5,698 nucleotides of DNA. Source: Gemmatimonadaceae bacterium (GTDB lineage: Bacteria; Gemmatimonadota; Gemmatimonadetes; Gemmatimonadales; Gemmatimonadaceae). Positions 1 to 5,698 of this stretch are shown piece after piece. Position 1 is the first letter of the stretch, and each line of letters opens with the position of its first letter. The translations under genes were made by a program, and so were the position numbers. The stretch is taken from assembly GCA_025453855.1 (NCBI GenBank), contig JALOPO010000133.1, positions 1-5,698 on the forward strand, given 5' to 3'. Under the pieces are notes generated by a model, which saw only the letters and a list, made by a program, of their open reading frames with translations, was not told the origin of the DNA and did no database searches.

Positions 1-52
1 GGTCCCCGGGGCGCAGGATCGTACCAGAGGGGGTGCGGGGATCGTGCAAGAC

Positions 53-69
53 GGGCGGGCGGGGCGGGG
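53..69 (+). other. G-quadruplex-type G-run upstream of the hydrolase gene
   Basis: Four runs of three or four G are separated by single C bases (GGG-C-GGG-C-GGGG-C-GGGG). This meets the usual G3+N1-7 pattern with the shortest possible loops. It lies 58 bp before the ATG at 128 on the coding strand, so it would sit in the promoter or 5' leader of the hydrolase gene. Whether it folds or regulates anything is inference. In DNA this GC-rich such runs can arise by chance. Confidence 0.45.
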
Positions 70-114
70 CGATCGTGCTCGCGTGCTTCCTGCGGCACGT
101 CGTTCCCGATCACC

Positions 115-118
115 GGAG
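115..118 (+). promoter_or_regulatory. Shine-Dalgarno GGAG of the hydrolase gene
   Basis: GGAG lies nine bases before the ATG at 128. It decides in favour of that start over the in-frame ATG at 44. The residues encoded between 44 and 127 are Arg-rich and look untranslated, while the protein from 128 begins with a credible signal peptide. Confidence 0.6.
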
Positions 119-127
119 TCCATCGCC

Positions 128-1123
128 ATGCCGATCCGCCTGCCGCGCGCGCTGCGCGCCTCGACCATCTCCACTCTCAGCGCCGTCGTCGCCATGTCGC
201 TCAGCGCCGATGTCCTCGATGCCCAGCGCGCGCCGCGCATCGTGCCTGTGACCTTCAGCAGCGGGGGCGAGACGCTCGTGGGGCGGCTCCTCCTGCCGGC
301 CGACGCGCCCGCCGGCACGCGGTTGCCCGGCGTGGTCGTGACCGGTGCCTGGATGACGGTCAAGGAGCAGATGGCGACGACCTACGCCACGCAGCTCGCG
401 CAGCGCGGGATGGCGGCGCTCGTCTTCGACTTCCGCGGCTGGGGCGAGAGCGGCGGCGCGGTGCGGCAGCGCGAGAACCCGTCGCAGAAGATCGAGGACA
501 TCATGGCCGCGGCGGCCTTCCTCGCCACGCGCCCCGAGATCGACCCGGCACGCGTGGGCGGCCTCGGCATCTGCGCCAGCGCGGGCTACATGGTGACCGC
601 GGCGACGCGCAGCAGCGCGATCCGTTCGGTGGCGCTGGTCGCGCCCTGGCTGCAGGACGGCGCGATCGTGGAGGCGGTCTACGGCGGCAAGGCCGGCGTG
701 GACGGGCTGATGGCTGCCGGTCGCGCAGCCGAGACGGCGTACGCCGCGAGCGGGACGCAGACGTTCGTCCCGGCGGCGAGCCTCACCGACAAGCGCGCGA
801 TCATGTTCGGCGTGCCGTACTACACCGAGGCCGATCGCGGCATGATCCCCGCCTGGCGCAACGAGGCCGATCCCGCCTTCTGGCCCGCGTGGCTGACCTT
901 CGACGCCATGCCCGCCGCGTCGCTCACGAAGCCCTTCTTCATGGTCCATAGCGACGCCGCCGCCATCCCGCAGGGCGCGAAGCAGTTCTACGCCGCCCTC
1001 GCCGCACCCAAGTCGCAGCAGTGGCTCGACGGCGTCAGCCAGCTCGACTTCTACGACCGCCCCGCGCCGGTGACGCAGGCCAGCGACGCCGTCGCCCGCC
1101 ACTTCACGTCGACGCTGCGCTGA
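128..1123 (+). CDS. Exported alpha/beta hydrolase, YcjY/dienelactone-hydrolase-like, Cys nucleophile
   Basis: The protein has 331 residues. Residues 1-32 look like a Sec signal peptide: Arg at 3, 6 and 9, a hydrophobic stretch at about 14-27, and possible cleavage after A32 in 'LDA-QRA'. The mature part has the alpha/beta-hydrolase order: first strand and oxyanion region near 'VVVTGAW' (67-75), the 'DFRGWGES' turn (101-108), and the nucleophile elbow 'GLGICASAGY' (145-154) with Cys149 at the nucleophile position. It continues with a late strand carrying 'HSDAA' (Asp276 a candidate acid) and a C-terminal 'QLDFYDRP' (305-312). Related proteins usually have His before that x-D-x-Y-D motif; here it is Gln305. 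Length and motifs fit the YcjY/COG1073-type hydrolases, whose substrates are mostly unknown. Likely location is the periplasm or cell surface. The gene is convergent with the DUF808 gene. The fold is well supported; the reaction and substrate are not known. Confidence 0.9.
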   Translation: MPIRLPRALRASTISTLSAVVAMSLSADVLDAQRAPRIVPVTFSSGGETLVGRLLLPADAPAGTRLPGVVVTGAWMTVKEQMATTYATQLAQRGMAALVFDFRGWGESGGAVRQRENPSQKIEDIMAAAAFLATRPEIDPARVGGLGICASAGYMVTAATRSSAIRSVALVAPWLQDGAIVEAVYGGKAGVDGLMAAGRAAETAYAASGTQTFVPAASLTDKRAIMFGVPYYTEADRGMIPAWRNEADPAFWPAWLTFDAMPAASLTKPFFMVHSDAAAIPQGAKQFYAALAAPKSQQWLDGVSQLDFYDRPAPVTQASDAVARHFTSTLR

Positions 1124-1178
1124 GCAAGGAAGAAGAGAACGAACGCAAGGAGCGAGAAGCAACAGGAAACGGAAGAGC
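1122..1178 (+). other. T-free purine tract after the hydrolase stop codon
   Basis: From the second base of the TGA stop codon there are 57 bases without a single T; the part after the codon (1124-1178) is 46 of 55 purines, the rest C. On the minus strand the same stretch is a C/U-rich, G-poor tract lying downstream of the DUF808 gene and the long inverted repeat. This is the kind of sequence Rho tends to load on. A role in ending the minus-strand transcript is inference. Confidence 0.45.
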
Positions 1179-1191
1179 TACCCGCCCGACA

Positions 1192-1295
1192 CCGCCGTCC
1201 CCGTCCTCCGGTTCTCTCCGTTCCCCCGCTGTCCCCGCAGTTCGAACTGCATGAAGAGCGGAGGAACGGGGACGACCGGAGGGCGGAGACGTCGG
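1192..1295. repeat. 104-bp imperfect inverted repeat in the convergent gap, possible bidirectional terminator
   Basis: The two arms (1192-1243 and 1244-1295) pair directly with no spacer. The inner seven pairs form the perfect 14-bp palindrome GCAGTTCGAACTGC at 1237-1250. CCTCCGG (1205-1211) pairs fully with CCGGAGG (1276-1282). By eye 41 of 52 positions pair, without any gap. The left arm is pyrimidine-rich and the right arm purine-rich. It sits between two convergent genes, where a terminator for both is expected, but it has no adjoining T run. Alternatives are a dispersed extragenic palindrome or a remnant of a small mobile element. Confidence 0.7.
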
Positions 1296-1318
1296 GGAGC
1301 GCGCGGCGGGCGCCGTGC

Positions 1319-1336
1319 GGACTACGTCGACTCGGA

Positions 1337-1348
<12 letters not shown>
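1319..1348. repeat. 15-bp tandem duplication across the DUF808 stop codon
   Basis: GGACTACGTCGACTC (1319-1333) is followed directly by GGACTACGCCGACTC (1334-1348), with 14 of 15 bases identical. Read on the minus strand, each unit carries TAG in the DUF808 frame, so the gene has two in-frame stop codons 15 bases apart. This looks like a local slippage duplication. Confidence 0.75.
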
Positions 1349-2281
<933 letters not shown>

Positions 2282-2306
2282 GGAGAGGCGGGAGGGACGG
2301 TGACGG

Positions 2307-2334
2307 CGCCACGGAGCCGGCCGGCCCCGTGGCG
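2307..2334. repeat. Perfect 8-bp hairpin upstream of the DUF808 gene
   Basis: CGCCACGG (2307-2314) and CCGTGGCG (2327-2334) are perfect reverse complements around a 12-base GC-only loop, apart from its first base A. On the minus strand the hairpin ends 25 bases before the DUF808 start codon. It could be a leader structure of that gene or a terminator for the gene upstream. No T run follows on either strand. Confidence 0.5.
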
Positions 2335-2370
2335 TGATCGCGCAGGTGCGTCCCTCGGAGAACGTGTTGA

Positions 2371-2392
2371 CCGGCGCCGTCGTTCGCGCCGG
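2371..2392 (-). terminator. Hairpin after the Ig-repeat gene, possible terminator without a U tract
   Basis: CCGGCGC (2371-2377) and GCGCCGG (2386-2392) pair perfectly around an eight-base loop. On the minus strand the hairpin starts 10 bases after the TGA of the Ig-repeat gene. The following bases (TCAACACG) are not a U run, so intrinsic termination would be weak. A further GGCCGG-type palindrome overlaps at 2389-2399. Confidence 0.4.
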
Positions 2393-2402
2393 CCGGCCGC
2401 GC

Positions 2403-4640
2403 TCAGACGATCCGGAACATGTAGTCCACCTGCACGTCATCGACGAGCAGGTACGCCTCGATTCGCAGGTCCTCGCTGCCGCCGATGTTCACGGGCCAGT
2501 AGACCACCATCGAGGATCCGGCGGCGAGGGGGTCGAACGTCGCCTGCTGCTGTGCGACGAGCTCGCCGGTCGCATGAAGGAAGATGGCCATCCAGACCGT
2601 GTAGGCCGACGAGCTGGCCGACCCCGCGTTCTCGAGCGGTGCATGGATCTCGAATGGTTGCGTCCGCGGAAAGCCGGGGGGCGCCGAGTTGATCGGCGGG
2701 ACGAAGCGCAGCAGCGCCGTGGGTGCCGGTGCCGCAGCCCGCGTGGTGAAGGAGGCGAACGACGGGCTGGGGGCGGTCTCGCCGCTCGTGTTGATCGCCC
2801 GTACGGTCCATGAGTACATGGTCTCGTGCGCGAGCACGGTGGGCGACACGAACTCCGTTGTCGTCGTGGTCGTGTCGATCACGTAGCCGTCCTCGTTGGG
2901 CCGCCAGACCCGCAGCCGGAACGACTCGGCCTTGTTCTCGAGCTGCGCGCCGGGATCCTGCCAGCGAAAGGTGGGCTGCACGGCGACCCCGGTCGCGCCG
3001 TCCGCCGGCTCCACGAGCACTGGTGCACGAGGGCGCGCCTTGACCACCGTGTTGCGTGTCGACGCCTTGGACACCTTGCCGCACAAGGTCTGCGTCGCCG
3101 TCACGATGTCGCCCGTCTTGAGTGCGACGTCGAAGTGGACCGGGGTCGAGCCCGGGGTCCCGGTGGATATGGCCCACCCGCGCCAGGCGCCGTTCACGAA
3201 GAGGTCGATGCGCGCCCCGACGTACGGCGAGACCACGAAGACGTATTTCTGCTCCGCGTACAGCTGGTTGGGGACTTCGGGTGGCGCGAGCGGCGTGGGC
3301 GTGCTCGTGACCGGGAAGGGGCCGTAGGTCTTCCAGCTCCCGCCGCAGGCGAGCGCGTGGACCGTGATCATGTCGCCGGCCACGAGACTCGGGCTCACCG
3401 GGACGAGTCGCGCGAGCGACAGCGTGTGCACGCTGCTGATGTGCTGGCCTGCCGCGTTGGTCACGTAGACCACGCAGCTCTTCGGCTGACCGGTGAACTC
3501 CTGGGTGAGGTAGACGTGCGAGGCGCACTGGTGGAGCGCGGCGACGGTGATGCCGTCAGGCGCGCCGGTACCTCCCGTGATGTCGGCGCTGGCCGCAGGG
3601 CCATCCTTGCGGCAGAGGCGCATCCACGCGCGCACCCTACCGCTGGACGGGAGCGCCGGCACCTGCAGGAGCACGCTCGAGTCGGCGGCATCGGTCTCGC
3701 CGATCACCTTGTCATCCACGCTCAGCACGACACGCGCCCCCGGGATCAGCCCGGCGAGGCCGACGAAGGGGGAGCCCGGGCAGAGCAGCGTGGTGAAGAG
3801 CGGTGCGCCCAGGGCAGCCGTCGTCTGCACGGTGGCGCTCCGACGCGTCGACGCGACCTCGAGTGCCGGGGAATCCTTCTTGCACTTGAAGCCTTGCCGC
3901 ACCTCGATGACATCTCCCGCCTTCAGGGAGGCGATCCGTCGCCATTCGCGGCGTTCGGCGAAGGTGTAGGTCTTCTCCAGCGCGCCGTTCCGGAACAGCT
4001 CCACGAACGCGCCATCGATGACGCCGTCGATGGTGATCGTCGTCTGGCACTCGATGAGTGGCGTCCGGATCACCGGGCGTGCGAGTGTCGCGGGGAGCGG
4101 GAGCCCCTTCGGTGACTGCTGGTTGACGGTGGCGCCAGTGCAGGTCGACTGCCGGATCGCGAGCACGGCGTCGCCGGTCAGCGGCGGGTCGTAGGTGAAG
4201 CCGGCGATCCCGGTGTGCGCGATGTCGCTGCCGACGAGCGCCGCGCCGATGCGCGCCTCGACGGTGGCACCGGGCACGGCGCCCTGAAGCCGGATGGCGC
4301 GGCCGCAGTGCCGCGGCGTGGACAGCAGCGTGAGCGCGGCCGGCTGCGCGGGCGCCTTCTGCACGATCACGCCCATGCCGACCGGGCTGACTTCGCCGTT
4401 GAAGCGCTGGCGCGCGGTGACGGTGGCACCTGCCGCCACCGCCGCGCCGATCGGATAGGTCCCGTCGATGCTCGTCGCCGTCGTGGCGGAGGTCTGCGTG
4501 CCATCGACGAGAATCTCGATGGAGGCACCGGCGATGTTGCCGCGCACGCGGGCGCGCGTGCTGCAGTCGCTGAGCGGGGCGACGAGCTCGGGAGCGAGGA
4601 GAGGCATTGGCGGGGTGGGCGGAGGAGGCGGCGCTGGCAT
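2403..4640 (-). CDS. Large Ig-like/fibronectin-III repeat protein (hypothetical)
   Basis: The protein has 745 residues. After a Pro-rich start (1-17) come six tandem Ig-like units of about 84-91 residues: 15-103, 103-189, 190-280, 281-364, 365-454 and 455-541. The loose consensus is an early Cys, 'G-x-x-x-GA-x-V-x-L', 'L-x-x-GD-x-V-x-A-x-Q-x-x-C' and a Ser/Thr-Val edge. A fibronectin-III-like domain follows at 541-634 ('PADGATGVAVQPTFRW' and 'YSWTVRAINTSGETAPS'), with a six-Thr run at 590-595. The last domain (640-745) is beta-rich and resembles CARDB-type adhesion domains. I see no enzyme motif. The architecture suggests binding, adhesion or scaffolding, and the paired Cys suggest an oxidising compartment. 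Yet there is no signal peptide or membrane segment, and no ATG, GTG, TTG or CTG lies in frame between the start and the upstream TGA (4746-4748). No Shine-Dalgarno is seen; the ATG at 4607 (residue 12) is an alternative start. I do not recognise a named gene. Confidence 0.85.
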   Translation of the reverse strand: MPAPPPPPTPPMPLLAPELVAPLSDCSTRARVRGNIAGASIEILVDGTQTSATTATSIDGTYPIGAAVAAGATVTARQRFNGEVSPVGMGVIVQKAPAQPAALTLLSTPRHCGRAIRLQGAVPGATVEARIGAALVGSDIAHTGIAGFTYDPPLTGDAVLAIRQSTCTGATVNQQSPKGLPLPATLARPVIRTPLIECQTTITIDGVIDGAFVELFRNGALEKTYTFAERREWRRIASLKAGDVIEVRQGFKCKKDSPALEVASTRRSATVQTTAALGAPLFTTLLCPGSPFVGLAGLIPGARVVLSVDDKVIGETDAADSSVLLQVPALPSSGRVRAWMRLCRKDGPAASADITGGTGAPDGITVAALHQCASHVYLTQEFTGQPKSCVVYVTNAAGQHISSVHTLSLARLVPVSPSLVAGDMITVHALACGGSWKTYGPFPVTSTPTPLAPPEVPNQLYAEQKYVFVVSPYVGARIDLFVNGAWRGWAISTGTPGSTPVHFDVALKTGDIVTATQTLCGKVSKASTRNTVVKARPRAPVLVEPADGATGVAVQPTFRWQDPGAQLENKAESFRLRVWRPNEDGYVIDTTTTTTEFVSPTVLAHETMYSWTVRAINTSGETAPSPSFASFTTRAAAPAPTALLRFVPPINSAPPGFPRTQPFEIHAPLENAGSASSSAYTVWMAIFLHATGELVAQQQATFDPLAAGSSMVVYWPVNIGGSEDLRIEAYLLVDDVQVDYMFRIV

Positions 4641-4706
4641 CGCACCCGGGACGTCGCGGGACGACGGCGACGTGATGCGTTGCCGAGCACCTGCGTCGAC
4701 CCGGCC

Positions 4707-4730
4707 GCGGACCGGACATGCCGCGTCCGC
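4707..4730. repeat. Short hairpin in the gap between the 90-residue gene and the Ig-repeat gene
   Basis: GCGGAC (4707-4712) and GTCCGC (4725-4730) pair around 12 bases. It lies 15 bases after the TGA of the 90-residue gene on the minus strand, so it could be a weak terminator or processing site. The rest of the 105-bp gap shows no clear promoter. Six-base arms in DNA of this composition are weak evidence. Confidence 0.25.
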
Positions 4731-4745
4731 TCCCCGCCCGGCCGC

Positions 4746-5018
4746 TCAGCGCAGGAAGCGCCGCGCCAGCTGCTCGAGCCGGTCGTCGCCGTTGCGCTCG
4801 GCCTCGACGCGGATCGCCTCGACGTGCGGGCGCAGCCGCGGCTCGCCCCAGTAGCACCCGGTGGCGCGCTCGGCGAGCTCGGTCTCGCTCACGCGCGCGG
4901 CCTCGAGGAGTGCGCGGGCGGCGGCGCGATCGAAGCCGGGATCGTCGCGCGGCGGGAGGTCGTAGAAGCGGCGCGGCTTCTCGCCTTCGGCATCGTCGCG
5001 GAGGAAGGCCTGGGACAT
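4746..5018 (-). CDS. Small soluble protein of unknown function, 90 residues
   Basis: I do not recognise this gene. The protein is charged and soluble, with no signal peptide or membrane segment. It opens with 'MSQAFLRDDAEGEKPRRFYDLPPRDDPGFD' split as an acidic head (8-13), the 'RFYDLPPRDDPGFD' block (17-30), then probable helices at about 30-50, 60-76 and 78-90 around the aromatic turn 'ATGCYWGEP' (52-60). The opening 'MSxAFxxDD' recalls the start of some GreA/GreB-type proteins, but nothing else does, so no function follows. The start at 5018 is chosen because residues upstream in the open frame (to 5150) are Arg- and Pro-rich and low in information. The region before the ATG has no Shine-Dalgarno. 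It is divergent from the Ada-domain gene and lies 105 bp upstream of the Ig-repeat gene in the same reading frame. Codon use is typical for the window, which supports it being a real gene. Confidence 0.75.
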   Translation of the reverse strand: MSQAFLRDDAEGEKPRRFYDLPPRDDPGFDRAAARALLEAARVSETELAERATGCYWGEPRLRPHVEAIRVEAERNGDDRLEQLARRFLR

Positions 5019-5068
5019 GGTGGATTCGGGAGGCGTGACGGGAGAGCTCCGGTGATCCTGCACGATAC

Positions 5069-5088
5069 CCCGCCGTGACCGCGGCGGG
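5069..5088. promoter_or_regulatory. Inverted repeat in the divergent intergenic region, possible operator
   Basis: CCCGCCG (5069-5075) and CGGCGGG (5082-5088) are perfect inverted copies around six bases (TGACCG). It sits near the middle of the 130-bp gap between the divergent starts at 5018 (minus) and 5149 (plus), where a shared operator could lie. I see no convincing -35/-10 pair on either strand in this gap. The regulatory role is inference. Confidence 0.35.
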
Positions 5089-5137
5089 TGCCGGGCGGCG
5101 CCCATCTCGCCTGCCGGGCGCGGGGCCATGAGCACAC

Positions 5138-5142
5138 GGGAG
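5138..5142 (+). promoter_or_regulatory. Shine-Dalgarno GGGAG of the Ada-domain gene
   Basis: GGGAG ends six bases before the ATG at 5149. It supports that start over the in-frame ATG at 5128, which has no purine-rich site at a useful distance and would add only seven residues (MSTRESA). Confidence 0.65.
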
Positions 5143-5148
5143 AGCGCC

Positions 5149-5436
5149 ATGCGCTATCGACTCGTGGGGCGCGACGGGCGCGAGCACGCGAGCGACCGAC
5201 CGGGGACGCTCGGCGGCCACCGACGCAGCCGCATTTACGGGCGCCTCGACTGCGCCGGTGCACGGACGGCGATCGCGCGGGGCGGGGCGTACGCGCGACA
5301 TCGCGTCTTCTTCGCCGACGAGGCGACGGCGATCGCCGCGGGATACCGCCCCTGTGCGCGCTGCATGCCCGCCGCCTATGCCGAGTGGATGGCGGCGCGC
5401 GGTGCCGAGGCGCGATCGCGATGCATGGCGCGGTGA
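5149..5436 (+). CDS. Stand-alone Ada-type zinc-binding domain protein
   Basis: The protein has 95 residues. 'RIYGRLDC' (28-35) followed by 'FFADEATAIAAGYRPCARCMP' split as FFADEATAIAAG (54-65) and YRPCARCMP (66-74) matches the N-terminal metal-binding domain of Ada ('GIFCRPSC' then 'FYANASEALAAGFRPCKRCQP'). Cys35, Cys69 and Cys72 correspond to Ada Cys42, Cys69 and Cys72. The position of Ada Cys38, which is both a zinc ligand and the acceptor of methyl groups from DNA phosphotriesters, is Gly31 here. The spacing from Cys35 to Cys69 is about seven residues longer than in Ada. There is no AraC-type DNA-binding domain and no methyltransferase domain. The N-terminal part ('MRYRLVGRDG', 'PGTLGGHRR') appears specific to this small-protein group. 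A fourth zinc ligand might come from His24 or His51. It is therefore more likely a structural zinc or nucleic-acid-binding protein than an alkylation-repair enzyme. Its role is unknown. Confidence 0.85.
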   Translation: MRYRLVGRDGREHASDRPGTLGGHRRSRIYGRLDCAGARTAIARGGAYARHRVFFADEATAIAAGYRPCARCMPAAYAEWMAARGAEARSRCMAR

Positions 5437-5439
5437 GCG

Positions 5440-5465
5440 GCGCGCGTGCGCGTGCGCGTGCGTGC
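5440..5465. repeat. 26-bp alternating purine-pyrimidine tract, CGCGTG repeats
   Basis: Starting four bases after the Ada-domain stop codon, purine and pyrimidine alternate strictly for 26 bases, built from CGCGTG-like hexamers. Long GC/GT alternation is the classical sequence type that can adopt left-handed Z-DNA under negative supercoiling. It is also a slippage-prone simple repeat. A function is not shown. Confidence 0.65.
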
Positions 5466-5574
5466 TGCGCGGTCACGCCCGGTGCGCCACGCGATCGTCG
5501 GCCCGACGCTGCCAGTCGAGTTCGTCGGGTGGGATTGCAACTGGCGGGATCCTCGAACGTCCTGCGCATCTCGT

Positions 5575-5603
5575 GATGTCGGGCTGCGAGCCAACCCGAC
5601 ATC
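5575..5603. terminator. Perfect 9-bp hairpin downstream of the Ada-domain gene, possible terminator
   Basis: GATGTCGGG (5575-5583) and CCCGACATC (5595-5603) are perfect inverted copies around 11 bases. Within it GGCT-GCG-AGCC can form a competing inner stem. It is the most stable-looking short hairpin in the window. It lies 138 bases after the Ada-domain stop codon, with no T run on either side, so termination is possible but not certain. Confidence 0.45.
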
Positions 5604-5698
5604 GACGATCGCACGTGCGGCAATGCCTGCGGCCCGTCGAACCGTCGTGCGCACGCGGCCGCGGCGCCGATGTACCGCACCGCGGCATGCACAAGCCC

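Larger units (their letters stand above)
5437..5698. other. Region without a supported gene at the right edge
   Basis: Several frames are open here, but their translations are Arg-, Ala- and Pro-rich with no recognisable motif, as expected for chance frames in GC-rich DNA. The stretch from about 5530 to 5605 is less GC-rich than its surroundings and contains a strong hairpin. It may be the end of the Ada-domain transcript or the flank of a gene beyond the window. I see no tRNA, repeat array or insertion-sequence end. Confidence 0.5.

Noticed and set aside
110..1162. Long open frame on the minus strand opposite the hydrolase gene
   Set aside because: Its translation is Arg-, His- and Gly-rich without motifs. 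The plus strand carries a clear alpha/beta hydrolase, so this is a shadow of GC-rich coding DNA.
1192..1295. Inverted repeat read as insertion-sequence ends
   Set aside because: There is no transposase between or beside the arms and no flanking target duplication that I can see; the arms abut directly.
2437..4115. Open frames of over 350 codons overlapping the Ig-repeat gene (2437-3528 minus, 2826-4115 plus)
   Set aside because: Translations are Arg-rich with no hydrophobic core pattern. The chosen frame shows regular beta-sandwich repeats.
4746..4748. TGA as a selenocysteine or readthrough codon joining the 90-residue and Ig-repeat proteins
   Set aside because: No SECIS-like hairpin is evident just after it and the following 35 codons do not look like protein.
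3712..5301. 529-codon open frame on the minus strand
   Set aside because: It crosses the Ig-repeat gene, the 90-residue gene and the divergent promoter region, and its translation is Arg/Pro/His-rich without motifs.
5575..5603. Hairpin read as an integron attC site
   Set aside because: The core sites RYYYAAC and GTTRRRY are not present at its ends and no integrase or cassette is visible.
4889..5694. Open frames on the minus strand through the Ada-domain gene and right edge (4889-5692, 5376-5654, 5473-5694)
   Set aside because: The translations have no recognisable features and conflict with the Ada-domain gene. A gene end near 5473 cannot be fully excluded because the frame may continue beyond the window.

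Overview
The window is very GC-rich, with coding frames dominated by G or C at the third codon position, and reads as chromosomal DNA of a free-living bacterium. The hydrolase signal peptide ends in an 'A-Q' type junction, and that together with the base composition would fit Gemmatimonadota. This is a guess from style, not a proven placement. I see no rRNA, tRNA, CRISPR array, insertion sequence or phage gene.

Layout. (1) 128-1123, plus strand: a probably exported alpha/beta hydrolase of the YcjY/dienelactone-hydrolase-like group, with Cys at the nucleophile elbow and Gln where a catalytic His is expected. A G-quadruplex-type G-run lies upstream. (2) 1124-1336: a convergent gap holding a T-free purine tract, a 104-bp imperfect inverted repeat centred on a perfect 14-bp palindrome, and a 15-bp tandem duplication that runs over the stop codon of the next gene. 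(3) 1337-2281, minus strand: a DUF808/YedI-family inner-membrane protein. (4) 2282-2402: two GC-rich hairpins without T tracts. (5) 2403-4640, minus strand: a 745-residue beta-sandwich repeat protein with six tandem Ig-like units of about 88 residues, one fibronectin-III-like domain and a C-terminal CARDB-like domain, but no visible signal peptide. (6) 4746-5018, minus strand: a 90-residue soluble protein of unknown function. (7) 5149-5436, plus strand: a small stand-alone protein with an Ada-type zinc-binding domain, divergent from (6). It has Gly where Ada carries its methyl-accepting Cys. (8) 5437-5698: no supported gene, but an alternating purine-pyrimidine tract and a hairpin.

The three minus-strand genes (6 -> 5 -> 3) could be co-transcribed, but the gaps of 105 and 121 bp, with hairpins in both, argue as much for separate units. 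Their products have no evident common pathway: an unknown small protein, an Ig-repeat protein and a membrane protein. The start codons of all three lack a Shine-Dalgarno sequence, whereas both plus-strand genes have one.

I do not see a clear new multi-gene system. The most unusual items are the Ig-repeat protein with its regular cysteine pattern and missing export signal, the long palindromic structure at 1192-1295, and two enzymes or domains with substituted key residues.
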